In this document: piece by piece, positions 7,498 through 16,314 of the stretch
How positions within the stretch are numbered: position 1 is the stretch's first letter
How the letters are laid out: every line of letters begins with the position of its first letter
NCBI RefSeq assembly: GCF_017873565.1
Contig: NZ_JAGGKH010000014.1
Coordinates: forward strand, 80,860-144,859
DNA from: Lederbergia galactosidilytica
GTDB taxonomy: Bacteria > Bacillota > Bacilli > Bacillales > Bacillaceae_C
DNA: 64,000 nucleotides
Direction of reading: 5' to 3'
Program-made: the position numbers and the translations under genes
The notes under the pieces: model-generated
Seen by the model: only the letters and a program-made list of their open reading frames with translations
The model's database searches: none
What the model was told of the DNA's origin: nothing

Positions 7498-9132
7498 TTA
7501 AATGGTTTGGTTGTTTAATCTTTTAAGTTCTTCTTCAATTCTTACTGTATCTATTCGTTCAAATAACGGTTGTACCTCTGACAAACGCTTTGATTTAACC
7601 AAAAATGCTTCCCACTTTGTTTCCGTTGTATTTACCATTTTTCTAACCTTTGCACTTGAAAAAGGAAGGAAAGGATTTAGTATATGAGCTAAATTAGCAA
7701 TAAGATAAACACAGTCTGCCAGAGTTTGTTTGCATGACTCTGTATCATCATTTATTTGTTTCCAAGGTTGCTGCTCATCAAAGTATTTATTAGAGAATCT
7801 TACTACATCAAATATCTTTTCTAATCCTAGTTTGAAAGAAGTGGATTCAATACAACTACCTACTTCACTGTATAAGCAGTTAATTGTATCCTGAATTTTT
7901 GAAGTAATCTCCTTTTCAGGGATAATACCATCAAATGCTTTTACTATAAATTTAAATGTGCGATTTACAAGGTTTCCGTATGCTCCTAATAATTCACTGT
8001 TATGACTATAGATGAATTCTTTCCAAGAGAAATCAGCATCTCGGTTCTCTGGTGCATTAATAATTAGGAAATAGCGTATGGAATCTGGATCATATCTTTC
8101 TAAAATATCTGGAACCCACACAGCCCAATTTTTACTTGTTGATAACTTTTTCTTTTCTAAAGTCAAATACTCGTTTGAAACAATGTGGGTTGGTAATGGT
8201 TCTTTTCCAAGGCCAGTAAGAATGCTAGGCCATATAATTGAATGAAAAGGTATGTTATCTTTCCCATGAATGTAATAAGATCGAGTGGAAGATCTCCAAA
8301 ATGGTGAATCATCACGATTGGATTCCTTTGCCCATAGCTTGCTTGCAGTGTAATAACCTGATACCGCCTCAATCCAAACGTAGATTTTCTTATCCTCATA
8401 TCCAAATACTGGAACACTTACACCAATAGGCAAATCCCTTGAAACTCCTCTATCTTGTAAACCCTCTTTTAAATAACGTTTGGTAAGAGATATTGCATTT
8501 TCACGCCAAAGATTGTTATTTTCAGCTTCTTGTGTATATTTTTCTAAAATAGATTGTAAAGAACTTAAAGAAAAGTAAAAGTGCTCTGTGACTCTTGTGG
8601 TTGGTGGATGGCCACATATTTTACATCTTCGATCAAGCAGTTCAAGTGGTTCTAAAACTGTTGAACAGTGATCGCATTGATCTCCACGTGCATTTGTACC
8701 ACAATTTGGACAAATACCTTCTACATAACGGTCAGGCAAAAATTGCTGATCATGTTCGCAATATGTTTGTTCTATTTCCTTTTTATAAATATATCCCTTT
8801 TCCAGTAATTCTAAAAAAATCCCCTGAACAATTTTATGATGATGGATAGTGTCTGTTCTTGTATAGGTATCGTATGTGAAACCCAACCTCGAAAAACAGT
8901 CTACAAATTCCTGGTGATAGCGGTCAGCAATCTCTTTTGGAGCAACCTCTTCTTGTTTCGCTCTGATTGTAATTGGAGTTCCATTACAATCGCTTCCTGA
9001 AACATATAACACCTTTTCTCCTTTCATACGATAATATCTAGCGAGAATATCTCCAGGTAACAAACTTGCAATATGGCCTAAATGTAGTGAACCATTTGCG
9101 TAAGCCCAAGCCCCACCGATAAAAATACTCAT
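7498..9132 (-). CDS. metG: Methionyl-tRNA synthetase, zinc-knuckle type
   Basis: 544 residues; charges tRNA-Met in the cytoplasm. The class I signatures are HLGH near the N-terminus and KLSTS (a KMSKS variant) in [14 protein letters not shown]. Between them is a zinc-binding insert with CPNC, CDHC and CKIC pairs. The [11 protein letters not shown] form and the cysteine-rich knuckles resemble the archaeal/E. coli-like MetRS rather than the usual Bacillus housekeeping enzyme with KMSKSKGNV. There is no C-terminal tRNA-binding domain. A T-box leader precedes it. Probably a second, horizontally acquired MetRS, but the rest of the genome is not seen. Confidence 0.92.
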   Translation of the reverse strand: MSIFIGGAWAYANGSLHLGHIASLLPGDILARYYRMKGEKVLYVSGSDCNGTPITIRAKQEEVAPKEIADRYHQEFVDCFSRLGFTYDTYTRTDTIHHHKIVQGIFLELLEKGYIYKKEIEQTYCEHDQQFLPDRYVEGICPNCGTNARGDQCDHCSTVLEPLELLDRRCKICGHPPTTRVTEHFYFSLSSLQSILEKYTQEAENNNLWRENAISLTKRYLKEGLQDRGVSRDLPIGVSVPVFGYEDKKIYVWIEAVSGYYTASKLWAKESNRDDSPFWRSSTRSYYIHGKDNIPFHSIIWPSILTGLGKEPLPTHIVSNEYLTLEKKKLSTSKNWAVWVPDILERYDPDSIRYFLIINAPENRDADFSWKEFIYSHNSELLGAYGNLVNRTFKFIVKAFDGIIPEKEITSKIQDTINCLYSEVGSCIESTSFKLGLEKIFDVVRFSNKYFDEQQPWKQINDDTESCKQTLADCVYLIANLAHILNPFLPFSSAKVRKMVNTTETKWEAFLVKSKRLSEVQPLFERIDTVRIEEELKRLNNQTI

Positions 9133-9159
9133 ATTATAAAGCCTCCCAACTTATTTAAA

Positions 9160-9425
9160 AAACAAAAAAACCTCGTCTTAACTAAATTAGTTAAGGACGA
9201 GGTTAGATTTTCCACGTGTTACCACCTTATTTTGCAAATGACTCACACCATTTGCCTCAACAAGTACGGAGTAAATAAAAATATCACTCTTATACTGTGA
9301 CTTTGATAACGAGAGCCAAGACTCGTTGTATCCTACTAATACAAAAAGTATGTTCAGTACAAAGCTCTGAGACCATTGTTCAAATGAGTGTTTTTTGCTT
9401 CTTTTCAGCTACCGAAGCTCTCTGT
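9160..9425 (-). ncRNA. T-box leader of metG
   Basis: On the minus strand the leader shows AGAGAGCTTC near its 5' end, the T-box AAGGTGGTAACACGTGG and a strong terminator (AACCTCGTCCTTAACT / AGTTAAGACGAGGTT, then T7). Within Stem I, GAACAATGGTCTC carries an ATG (9376-9374), a fitting methionine specifier. Uncharged tRNA-Met should favour the antiterminator and raise synthetase expression. This is the second T-box in the window. Confidence 0.88.
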
Positions 9426-9483
9426 GAAAAAACATTATCATTTTACTTTTTCTCTTCATAGCTTTTATTTGATAATTAATAAT

Positions 9484-9512
9484 AGTTTATTCATTAACAT
9501 TCGTAAAGTCAA
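9484..9512 (-). promoter_or_regulatory. Candidate promoter of the metG leader
   Basis: On the minus strand TTGACT (9512-9507) and TAAACT (9489-9484) with a 17-bp spacer, about 50 bases upstream of Stem I. Confidence 0.6.
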
Positions 9513-9765
9513 TATATAAGTTAATTGTTTGTATATAGTCTATGTTGAATAAATAATCGTATATAGTCATGATACCTTAGATATTTTTCCCTTTTTAATA
9601 TTCCTATTTCTTTTCTGATCGTTTATCCAGTAATATTTCTTGGGTATCTATTGTGGGTGTAAGATCATTAATCGTTGGGTACACAAAAAGGGATTGGAAA
9701 AAAGAGAAAAAGGCAGTAAAATATCACAAAAGAGCTAATATTAAGCGGTCTTATTTATAGGCAAC
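9513..9765. other. AT-rich gap, no gene recognised
   Basis: Between the metG promoter and the end of the acetyltransferase gene. One short open frame (about 9597-9760, plus strand) has no start codon with a ribosome binding site and no family resemblance. Nothing else could be supported. Confidence 0.35.
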
Positions 9766-10245
9766 CTATTCAGACTCTGATTCGATCATTTTGATCATAA
9801 TGAGAAAGGGAATATCATTTGCTGTAAATAAAGTGACAGCTTTAAAGCCTAAATGCCGATATACCTTCATCGCTCGTTCGTTAAACCCAGCGACAGTCAA
9901 GCGGAAGGCTTTGGGATTTTGTTGCCTTTGTAGATGTTGAAGGATGAAAGATAGAAATTCACGCCCAAAGCCTTGTCCCGTCCATTCGGGCTTTAAGCCA
10001 AGACCGATATCGACTACCTCATTCATATGTGGATAAGCGCCTGCCTCATGCCCTGAGTGAACTTGCGCGAAGCTCCCTGTGCAAAAAAAGCCAATCAATT
10101 CATCGTTTTCTAAAACACAGAAATAGTGAAGTAGTTCCTGTAGTTCCTCGTCATCTCCATCTAAATTATATAGCTCATATGGGGCTTCATACTTCCAGTG
10201 CATGATTTCCCGTGCATAGTTTTCATTCATATTTCTAATCTGCAT
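9766..10245 (-). CDS. GNAT family N-acetyltransferase
   Basis: 159 residues. The GNAT fold is seen in the central VVDIGLGLKPEWTGQGFGREFLSFIL, where the Q-G-F-G-R turn binds acetyl-CoA pyrophosphate, followed by FRLTVAGFNERAMKVYRHLGF, the typical A-x-x-V-Y-x-x-x-G-F end. The acceptor substrate is unknown. The start at 10245 has AGGGGGAAAAGCT before it; the upstream frame rich in Lys/Arg is unlikely to be translated. It is convergent with nothing and separate from the neighbouring exporter gene by about 120 bases. Confidence 0.85.
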   Translation of the reverse strand: MQIRNMNENYAREIMHWKYEAPYELYNLDGDDEELQELLHYFCVLENDELIGFFCTGSFAQVHSGHEAGAYPHMNEVVDIGLGLKPEWTGQGFGREFLSFILQHLQRQQNPKAFRLTVAGFNERAMKVYRHLGFKAVTLFTANDIPFLIMIKMIESESE

Positions 10246-10351
10246 AGCTTTTCCCCCTGTGAATTGACGGCGTTTTCTCCTGCTTTTATTATGAAATGCT
10301 TTTTTCAAATTGTCTAGATCAAAATGGTAAGTGGAGTAAAGAAACTAACAA

Positions 10352-10373
10352 AAAAGGAGGGGATCATCCCTCC
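10352..10373 (-). terminator. Terminator of the Bcr/CflA exporter gene
   Basis: On the minus strand GGAGGG ATGATC CCCTCC followed by six T; it begins inside the last codons of the gene and includes the stop codon. Confidence 0.75.
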
Positions 10374-11596
10374 ACATACTCCATTTTCTTTTGGTCGATC
10401 GTCTGTTGCTCTTTCGTCAGTCGGAAGAAAGCGAACATGCCGATTACAGCAGTAATAAATAAGATTGTCCCCATTGGAATAGCCGTCTTTTCATTGATGC
10501 CGACAAGAGGGGAAACAATGGAGCCAAGGAGTAAAGGTAACATTCCTAATACCGCACTGGCACTACCGGCACGATGCCCTTGTTTTTCCATGGCTAATGT
10601 AAAGGTGCTTGTCGTGATCATGCCCATTGTGATCATGTAGATAAAAATACAGATGACAAGACTAGCGAGTGGCCCTTTGATCATTGTCATAATCAGTAAT
10701 AGACCTGTTGCCGATACGGCGATGATAACAGCTGTACGGAGCAGTTTCCGTTCATGGATGATCCCTCCGAATCGCCCGATGATAAAACTCCCCGTAATAA
10801 TCGCTAATCCATTGATCCCAAAGAGAATACTAAAAACTTGTGGGGAAACCCCGTATATTCCTTGATAAACAAAGGGTGTGCCAGATACATAGGCAAAACT
10901 TCCGCCATGGATAAATCCAACGGTTAGGGCATAGCCGATGAAGGATCGATCCTTAAATAAACTGGTGATCGTTTGCACTGATTCTTTCAGCGAACTCGGC
11001 AATCGTTTTTCAGGGGGCAAAGTTTCCTTTAAACGACTGGCAATAAGGAGAACGATACAAATTCCTAGGAAGCTGAGAAAATAAAATATTGTCTGCCAGT
11101 TTGCAAATGGTAAAAGTAAAATTGCTCCACCTGTCATTGGTGCAATCATTGGTGCCGCAGCATTAATAACCATTAAAAGGGCAAAAAATTTCGTTAATTC
11201 TCTCCCAGTAAATACATCGCGGACAACGGCACGTGAAAGAACAAGTCCAGCAGAAGCTGTTAAACCTTGCAATAAACGCGCAATGATTAAGATTGTAATA
11301 TTAGGTGCTAGCGCGCATAGAAGGGAAGAAAGAATAAACATTGAAATTGAGATTAATAAAGGAGCCCTTCTCCCTTTAGCATCACTAATTGGTCCAATAA
11401 AAATTTGTCCAACCGCAAAGCCGATTAAACAGGTTGTTAAGCTAAGTTGGACAAGCGATGCACTTGCGCCAAGGTCATTGGCAATATCAGGGAAACTTGG
11501 TAAATACATATCAATATTAAGTGGACCTAAGATACCTAGACTACTAAGAAGTAAAACTAATCCAACTCGTTCTTTTCCTGTTGGGTTATGAAGCAT
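10364..11596 (-). CDS. Bcr/CflA-type major facilitator exporter
   Basis: 410 residues, about 12 membrane helices. The early LGPLNIDMYLPSFPDIANDL is the hallmark of the Bcr/CflA drug:proton antiporter group; the loop after helix 2 reads IGPISDAKGRR (MFS motif A), and RLLQGLTASAGLVLSRAVVRD is motif-C-like. It should export small hydrophobic drugs using the proton gradient; substrates are unknown. The ATG at 11596 is favoured over a GTG 9 bases upstream because AAAGGTG sits 6 bases before it. It lies just downstream of and in the same direction as the MerR/TipA gene, which may control it. Confidence 0.88.
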   Translation of the reverse strand: MLHNPTGKERVGLVLLLSSLGILGPLNIDMYLPSFPDIANDLGASASLVQLSLTTCLIGFAVGQIFIGPISDAKGRRAPLLISISMFILSSLLCALAPNITILIIARLLQGLTASAGLVLSRAVVRDVFTGRELTKFFALLMVINAAAPMIAPMTGGAILLLPFANWQTIFYFLSFLGICIVLLIASRLKETLPPEKRLPSSLKESVQTITSLFKDRSFIGYALTVGFIHGGSFAYVSGTPFVYQGIYGVSPQVFSILFGINGLAIITGSFIIGRFGGIIHERKLLRTAVIIAVSATGLLLIMTMIKGPLASLVICIFIYMITMGMITTSTFTLAMEKQGHRAGSASAVLGMLPLLLGSIVSPLVGINEKTAIPMGTILFITAVIGMFAFFRLTKEQQTIDQKKMEYVEG

Positions 11597-11668
11597 CGTT
11601 ATCACCTTTCTACTATGAACTGCAAATAGAGCCAGTATACAGTAGAAAGGGATGTCTGTCTAAGGGGA

Positions 11669-12433
11669 TCACTTATTTTTTTCTAAGAAAATAAGAATTG
11701 CGTTGTGAAGTAGTTCTGTCGCTCCTTTTCCGATCTTCTCATAATAAGCCTGAAAGCGTTCGTCGGCTACATAGATTTCTGCAAGTCCTGCATGGGCTTC
11801 TTTTGAATAGCTGGACCAGGAATACATTAACCATTCTTTATGTTTCGCCGCCGCTTCTTGGGCTACGTCACTGTGTGGATCATTTAATACTAAAGCCTGT
11901 TTGATTAACTGGAATATTTCTTTCTCCAATGTTTGCATGTCGGCATATTCCTTTTCCGTCATCCCGCGTAATTTAGCATTGGATGCCTCAATGGTTTGCT
12001 CCCCATATTTTTGCCGAATCTCTACTCCGTATTGATCTTCATTTTCTTGGATCATTTTTTCTTTAAAAGCGTTAAATTTCTCTTCATTCGTCATTAGGTA
12101 TTCTCCTCTCTCATGGGCGATTGTTTTTTCAAGCGTGTGGATCAATTTGTCTATATGACTCCTTTTGTTGACAAGCTGTGCGTAATGCTGTTGCAGCGCG
12201 TTAGTTTTATCAAACTGTGGATCATTCATAATCGAGACGATTGTAACTAAATCCACATCCAGTTCGCGGAAAAAACGAATTTGCTGTAAACGATCAATTT
12301 CCTCTTGTCCGTATATTCGATAGCCAGAATGATTGATTCTCGCTGGTCTTAGTAAATTGATTTCATCATAATAACGTAGTGTTCGTGTGCTGACACCAGC
12401 TAGTTTTGCTAATTTGCTAATGGTATATTCCAT
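11669..12433 (-). CDS. MerR family regulator with TipAS antibiotic-binding domain
   Basis: 254 residues. The N-terminal MerR helix-turn-helix reads ISKLAKLAGVSTRTLRYYDE, followed by the wing (GYRIYGQEEIDRL) and the dimerisation coiled coil to about residue 110. The C-terminal part (about 125-250) with NAKLRGMTEKEYADMQ and HKEWLMYSWSSYSKEAHAGLAEIY is a TipAS domain, known in Streptomyces and other TipA-type proteins to bind thiopeptide-like ligands. AGGAGG stands 8 bases before the ATG at 12433. Its own promoter carries the MerR geometry, so autoregulation is likely; the adjacent exporter is a plausible target. Confidence 0.9.
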   Translation of the reverse strand: MEYTISKLAKLAGVSTRTLRYYDEINLLRPARINHSGYRIYGQEEIDRLQQIRFFRELDVDLVTIVSIMNDPQFDKTNALQQHYAQLVNKRSHIDKLIHTLEKTIAHERGEYLMTNEEKFNAFKEKMIQENEDQYGVEIRQKYGEQTIEASNAKLRGMTEKEYADMQTLEKEIFQLIKQALVLNDPHSDVAQEAAAKHKEWLMYSWSSYSKEAHAGLAEIYVADERFQAYYEKIGKGATELLHNAILIFLEKNK

Positions 12434-12456
12434 TCTGATCACCTCCTGATGATTTC

Positions 12457-12487
12457 ATCATAAACATTGACGTAACGTCAATGTCAA
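12457..12487 (-). promoter_or_regulatory. MerR-type promoter and operator
   Basis: On the minus strand TTGACA (12487-12482) and TATGAT (12462-12457) are separated by 19 bp, the overlong spacing that MerR proteins correct by twisting DNA. The spacer region holds a perfect dyad, CATTGACGT-A-ACGTCAATG (12465-12483). This is the expected operator for the TipA-type regulator it precedes. Confidence 0.88.
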
Positions 12488-12560
12488 GAATAAATTCCCT
12501 CATTTTTTTCTCGAGTTGAGGAATAATGAAAAGACTAGATGAAACAGGGAGGATTTTTCA

Positions 12561-13370
12561 ATGCCAGAGTTGCCGGAGATGGAAAATTATAAATGCTTAT
12601 TACAAGAAAAAATTCAAGGAAAGCAAATAACCGGGGTGGTGATTCAACGAGAAAAATCGCTAAATTTGCCAACAGAAGAGTTTGTCCAACGGGTAAACAG
12701 GCAAAAAGTGCTCGGAATTGACCGTCGAGCTAAATATTTAATTTTCCACTTGGATAAAGGTGATCATCTGCTGTTACATCTTATGCTTGGTGGCTGGTTA
12801 TTTTATGGGAATACAGATGAGAAGCCGAAACGGACCGTCCAAGTGCAATTAAGTTTTGGTAATCAGCATCTTTATTTTATTGGATTACGATTAGGGTATT
12901 TGCATGAATTATCAACTCCGCAGCTAGAGGTTCAGTTACAACATCTTGGTCCAGAACCGCTTGAATCGAATTTTTCCTTGGATCGTTTTCTTCATTTGCT
13001 CCAAACAAAAAGGGGTGCTTTGAAAACAATGCTCTTAGATCAAGAGTTTATCGCCGGAATTGGCAATCGCTATTCAGATGAAATCCTCTGGCATGCAAGG
13101 TTGTTACCGGAGAAAAAGGCAACAGAACTAGAGCAAGAGCAGAAAGTTCGCTTATTCCAGTCGATCCAAACAGTTTTACGGCAGGCAATTCAATGGGGTG
13201 GCTATATGGATGAAGCTTTTTATCAAGGAGATGTTCAAACAGGTGGGGCAAAGAACAACATGAATGTACATGATCGTGAGGGAGAAGCTTGCCCACGTTG
13301 CGGTAATCCGATTGTAAAAGTGGAAATCTCTTCGCGAAACACTTTTTACTGTCACATTTGCCAAAAATAA
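12561..13370 (+). CDS. Fpg/Nei family DNA glycosylase
   Basis: 269 residues. The mature N-terminus PELPEMENY supplies catalytic Pro2 and Glu3; the RRAKYL lysine matches the beta-elimination Lys; LDQEFIAGIGNRYSDEILW is the helix-two-turn-helix; the C-terminal zinc finger is CPRCGNP...FYCHIC. It removes oxidised bases such as 8-oxoguanine and cleaves the strand. The sequence is not a close match to the housekeeping MutM, so it could be a paralogue. The next gene, an AP endonuclease, starts 17 bases downstream. Confidence 0.85.
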   Translation: MPELPEMENYKCLLQEKIQGKQITGVVIQREKSLNLPTEEFVQRVNRQKVLGIDRRAKYLIFHLDKGDHLLLHLMLGGWLFYGNTDEKPKRTVQVQLSFGNQHLYFIGLRLGYLHELSTPQLEVQLQHLGPEPLESNFSLDRFLHLLQTKRGALKTMLLDQEFIAGIGNRYSDEILWHARLLPEKKATELEQEQKVRLFQSIQTVLRQAIQWGGYMDEAFYQGDVQTGGAKNNMNVHDREGEACPRCGNPIVKVEISSRNTFYCHICQK

Positions 13371-13387
13371 GGGAGGTGGGAGAGGCT

Positions 13388-14230
13388 ATGAAATTTGGTT
13401 GTCATCTTTCGATAAAACAGGGATACTTAGGGGCTGCTAAACAGGCGGTTGCTATAAATGCAGCAGCTTTTCAATATTTCCCTAAAAATCCGCGCAGTCT
13501 TGGGATTAAAGCTTTTAACCGAGAAGATGCCGCAATGTGTAACCAGTATTGCAGGCACAAAGGAATCATTTCTGTTATTCATTCCCCATACCCCGGCACT
13601 TTGATTCCACATGATAATAAAATGAGGGAGAAAGTAGTGGCTTCCTTATTGAATGATTTGGAGATAGCGGAAGCCTGTGGCTCGATTGGTGTTGTTGTCC
13701 ATTTTGGTAAACCGATTGATCGGTCTGATCTTCTTATTAGTTATCAACTAGTGATTAAGATGCTTAATGCCATTCTTCAACAATGGGAAGGGGAAGCGAA
13801 ACTATTAATCGAAAATAATGCGGGTGTACCAGGGAGTATGGGGACAACTTTGGAAGAACTCGTGCAAGTACGTTCTCTTAGTCAATACCCAGAAAAAATC
13901 GGTTTCTGCTTCGATACTTGTCATGCATTTGCTTCAGGCTTGTGGACAGGAGAGAATTGGGAGGATATATGGGAAAAAGGAGAGGCGATTGGCTATTTCG
14001 AAGAGCTGCAAGTGATTCATTTTAATAACTCCAAATATCCCACTGGTCTAGGAAAGGATCGGCATGCCTCAATTTTTGATGCTGGTTTTATTAAGGAAGA
14101 ACAATTTGCTAAGATCGTCAACACCCCACAACTACAAAATATTCCCTTTATTTTGGAGACACCGAAGGAAGAGTGTCCACATGAACGAGAAATACAGCTA
14201 CTTCAGGAAAAATGGGGAGATGGCGAATAA
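13388..14230 (+). CDS. nfo: Endonuclease IV (deoxyribonuclease IV)
   Basis: 280 residues. AP endonuclease family 2 TIM barrel: FGCHLSI at the start, FQYFPKNPRS, IHSPYPGTL, VVVHFGK, LIENNAGVPGSMG, GFCFDTCHAFASG and LETPKEE, giving the His/Asp/Glu ligands of the three-zinc centre. It cuts DNA 5' of abasic sites, the product left by the glycosylase encoded just upstream. The ATG at 13388 has GGGAGGTGGGAGAGGCT before it; a frame extending 10 codons upstream would overlap the preceding gene and lacks a binding site. Confidence 0.9.
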   Translation: MKFGCHLSIKQGYLGAAKQAVAINAAAFQYFPKNPRSLGIKAFNREDAAMCNQYCRHKGIISVIHSPYPGTLIPHDNKMREKVVASLLNDLEIAEACGSIGVVVHFGKPIDRSDLLISYQLVIKMLNAILQQWEGEAKLLIENNAGVPGSMGTTLEELVQVRSLSQYPEKIGFCFDTCHAFASGLWTGENWEDIWEKGEAIGYFEELQVIHFNNSKYPTGLGKDRHASIFDAGFIKEEQFAKIVNTPQLQNIPFILETPKEECPHEREIQLLQEKWGDGE

Positions 14231-14294
14231 AGTGTTCATTTTCCTGAACATATATACTAAACTTAGGAGAGAGAAGAGCTGGGAGGTGGCCTAA

Positions 14295-15173
14295 ATGAAA
14301 AAGAGTAAAAAAATTCAAAGTGCAGAGCAAGTTTCCGCCATTATCTCGGCCTTCAGATGCCCGATTTGTGAATCTGAGATGAAGGTGAAGGAGCTTAAAA
14401 GCCTTGTGTGTGAGCAAAACCATACCTTTGATTTTGCTAAACAGGGTTATCTTCATCTACTATCACATCCTATTAAAAGCCAATATGAAGCAGACCTATT
14501 TACTGCGAGACAAAAGATTATTATGGAAAGTAATTTATATACTTCCATTCATCAGGTGATTTCTAAGCTGATTCAAAAGCATGTGAATGTTTCGGAAGTG
14601 CTTATGATTGATTTAGGTTGTGGAGAAGGTTCCCATTTACAAAGGATTTTGGATGAATCAATTGATCAGAAGTTTACGGGAATTGGCCTCGATATTGCCA
14701 AAGAGGGGATTATGTTGGCAGCTAAAAATTATGAACAACCGACTTGGTTAGTTGGCGATTTGGCCCATTCACCAATAGCAGATCAATCGATAGATGTCAT
14801 CCTTAATATTTTATCTCCTTCTAATTACCAAGAATTTAAAAGAATTCTCACCGAGAACGGACTAGTAATCAAGGTTGTCCCACGTGCTAATTATTTGCAA
14901 GAATTACGTGCAGCTTTTTTTGTGAAGGACGAAAAGCGGGAGTATAGCAATGAGGATACAATCTCGTTGTTTCAGAAGCATTTTCATGTTTTGGAAAGAG
15001 TTCACTTTCATGATAGCAAAAATCTAACTAGGAACGAATTAGAGAATTTAGTGAGAATGACTCCGCTCTCATGGTCGGCAGACCCAGAGCGTAAGCTAGC
15101 ATTTGTGAACCAGTCATCTCATGAGATCATAATTGATTTGGATATTTTAATAGGGAAAAATATCGTTGAATAG
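14295..15173 (+). CDS. RlmA-like 23S rRNA guanine-N1 methyltransferase
   Basis: 292 residues. A zinc-binding head (CPICESEM...CEQNHTFD) is followed by YLHLL, as in RlmA/TlrB-type enzymes, then an S-adenosylmethionine-binding fold with MIDLGCGEGSH and IGLDIAK, then LSPSNYQEFKRILTENGLVIKVVPR. Members methylate N1 of a guanine in helix 35 of 23S rRNA, and TlrB-type members give macrolide tolerance. Which guanine is modified here is not decided. GGGAGGTGGCCTAA precedes the ATG. It is in line with nfo and ogt. Confidence 0.82.
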   Translation: MKKSKKIQSAEQVSAIISAFRCPICESEMKVKELKSLVCEQNHTFDFAKQGYLHLLSHPIKSQYEADLFTARQKIIMESNLYTSIHQVISKLIQKHVNVSEVLMIDLGCGEGSHLQRILDESIDQKFTGIGLDIAKEGIMLAAKNYEQPTWLVGDLAHSPIADQSIDVILNILSPSNYQEFKRILTENGLVIKVVPRANYLQELRAAFFVKDEKREYSNEDTISLFQKHFHVLERVHFHDSKNLTRNELENLVRMTPLSWSADPERKLAFVNQSSHEIIIDLDILIGKNIVE

Positions 15174-15188
15174 AAAGGAGAGAGAAAG

Positions 15189-15704
15189 ATGACAGAAACG
15201 ATCTATTACAGTCAAATCAGAACAGAGGATGGGGCTGTTTTCCTAGCGGCAACCGAACAAGCACTTTGTTATGTAAGCCCACAAAATGAAGGAATACGAG
15301 AATTAAAGAGTTGGTTGGAACGCCATTATCCAGGAGTTCAATTGGTTGAGGATGAGGAAAAACTATCTATTTATACCACTCAATTGCAAGAATATTTAAA
15401 TGGGGAACGAGAAGAATTTACTCTTCCAGTTGAATTAGTGGGTACAGATTTTCAAAAAGCGGTCTGGACAGAGTTACGTAATATTCCATTCGGGGAAATT
15501 CACACTTATTCAGAGATTGCGGAAAGTGTTGGTAATCCAAGAGCGGTTCGAGCAGTTGGAAGCGCAATTGGTGCGAATCCCCTTCTCTTCGTTGTACCAT
15601 GTCACCGTGTCGTACGAAAAAATGGAGAAATGGGCGGTTTTCGTGGAGGCCTTTCAATGAAGGAAAAACTATTGGGCCTAGAAAGACATAAAGCTAAAAT
15701 TTAA
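15189..15704 (+). CDS. ogt: Methylated-DNA--protein-cysteine methyltransferase
   Basis: 171 residues. It repairs O6-methylguanine by transferring the methyl group to its own cysteine. The active-site PCHRVV and the preceding NPRAVRAVGSAIGANPLLF are clear, as is the DNA-binding helix region FQKAVWTELRNIPFGEIHTYSEIA. It starts 15 bases after the rRNA methyltransferase gene, behind AAAGGAGAGAGAAAG, and is the last gene of the Fpg-Nfo-RlmA-Ogt set, followed by a long hairpin. Confidence 0.92.
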   Translation: MTETIYYSQIRTEDGAVFLAATEQALCYVSPQNEGIRELKSWLERHYPGVQLVEDEEKLSIYTTQLQEYLNGEREEFTLPVELVGTDFQKAVWTELRNIPFGEIHTYSEIAESVGNPRAVRAVGSAIGANPLLFVVPCHRVVRKNGEMGGFRGGLSMKEKLLGLERHKAKI

Positions 15705-15758
15705 ATCAATGATTTCTTAAACATCAAAGTCCTCATATAAAATGGACAAGTAAAAGCA

Positions 15759-15803
15759 ATACCCCGTGAATCGATAATCAATTTATTACGATTCACGGGG
15801 TAT
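15759..15803. terminator. Strong hairpin after the DNA-repair operon
   Basis: A perfect 15-bp inverted repeat (ATACCCCGTGAATCG / CGATTCACGGGGTAT) with a 15-nt loop. There is no T-run on the plus strand (CATCAAAAG), so termination is likely but not textbook; the other strand has TTGCTTTT. Confidence 0.6.
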
Positions 15804-15940
15804 CATCAAAAGCGGAGGAAAATTGTTTCCGTTTCGGTCAAGAGTATGGTTCGGGCTTTTTTTAAACACTGCTCTTTTTAGCAGCAAGTCATAAAATCAC
15901 TAAGGTTGAAAAAAGTGTAATGCTCAATATACATTTTTGT

Positions 15941-16099
15941 TTAAGCGGGAAACAATTACGTATAATCGCAAACTTTATTGAGACTGGTAAAATCAAACCG
16001 ATAATGGATAGAGTTTTTCCTTTTATAGCTGCTCAAGAAGCGATGGAATAAGTGGAATCAGGAAGAGCGAAAGGGAAGGTAATATTAAAAATTAGATAG
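15941..16099 (+). pseudogene. Remnant of a zinc-type/MDR alcohol dehydrogenase or quinone reductase
   Basis: The frame reads LSGKQLRIIANFIETGKIKP then IMDRVFPF, AAQEAME, an in-frame TAA, then VESGRAKGKVILKI. This is the conserved C-terminal end of medium-chain dehydrogenases (the G-K-I-K-P-x-x-D-R-V-F-P and E-S-G-R-A-K-G-K-V segments). The rest of the gene is missing: upstream the frame stays open only to about 15866 and lacks recognisable domains. It is an eroded gene end, not functional. Confidence 0.75.
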
Positions 16100-16192
16100 G
16101 TGAGTCCATTTCATCATTGCTTATTAATATCAATACACGAACATTATTGTTAAAGGAGATTGAATTGTTAGTCCATGCATTTCCTTAACTTT
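16100..16192. other. Gap between the dehydrogenase remnant and a repeat
   Basis: No gene or known signal was recognised. Confidence 0.3.
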
Positions 16193-16314
16193 GTTGATGA
16201 TTGGAGCGGAAGGTGGCGACTCCTTGGAGATTAGTGTATTAGTGTGACAGGTGAGATCCCGCAGGAGCATATGAGCTGTCCCCCGGAAAGCGTCCACCAG
16301 AAGCGGAAATCAAC
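16193..16314. repeat. GTTGAT...ATCAAC intergenic repeat element
   Basis: It begins GTTGATGATTGGAGCGGAAGG and ends GAAGCGGAAATCAAC, so its ends are inverted (GTTGAT / ATCAAC), with GACAGGTGAGATCCCGCAGG in the middle. I recall this type of roughly 120-150-bp palindromic element from intergenic regions of many Bacillaceae. It encodes nothing. The internal part is degenerate. Confidence 0.6.
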
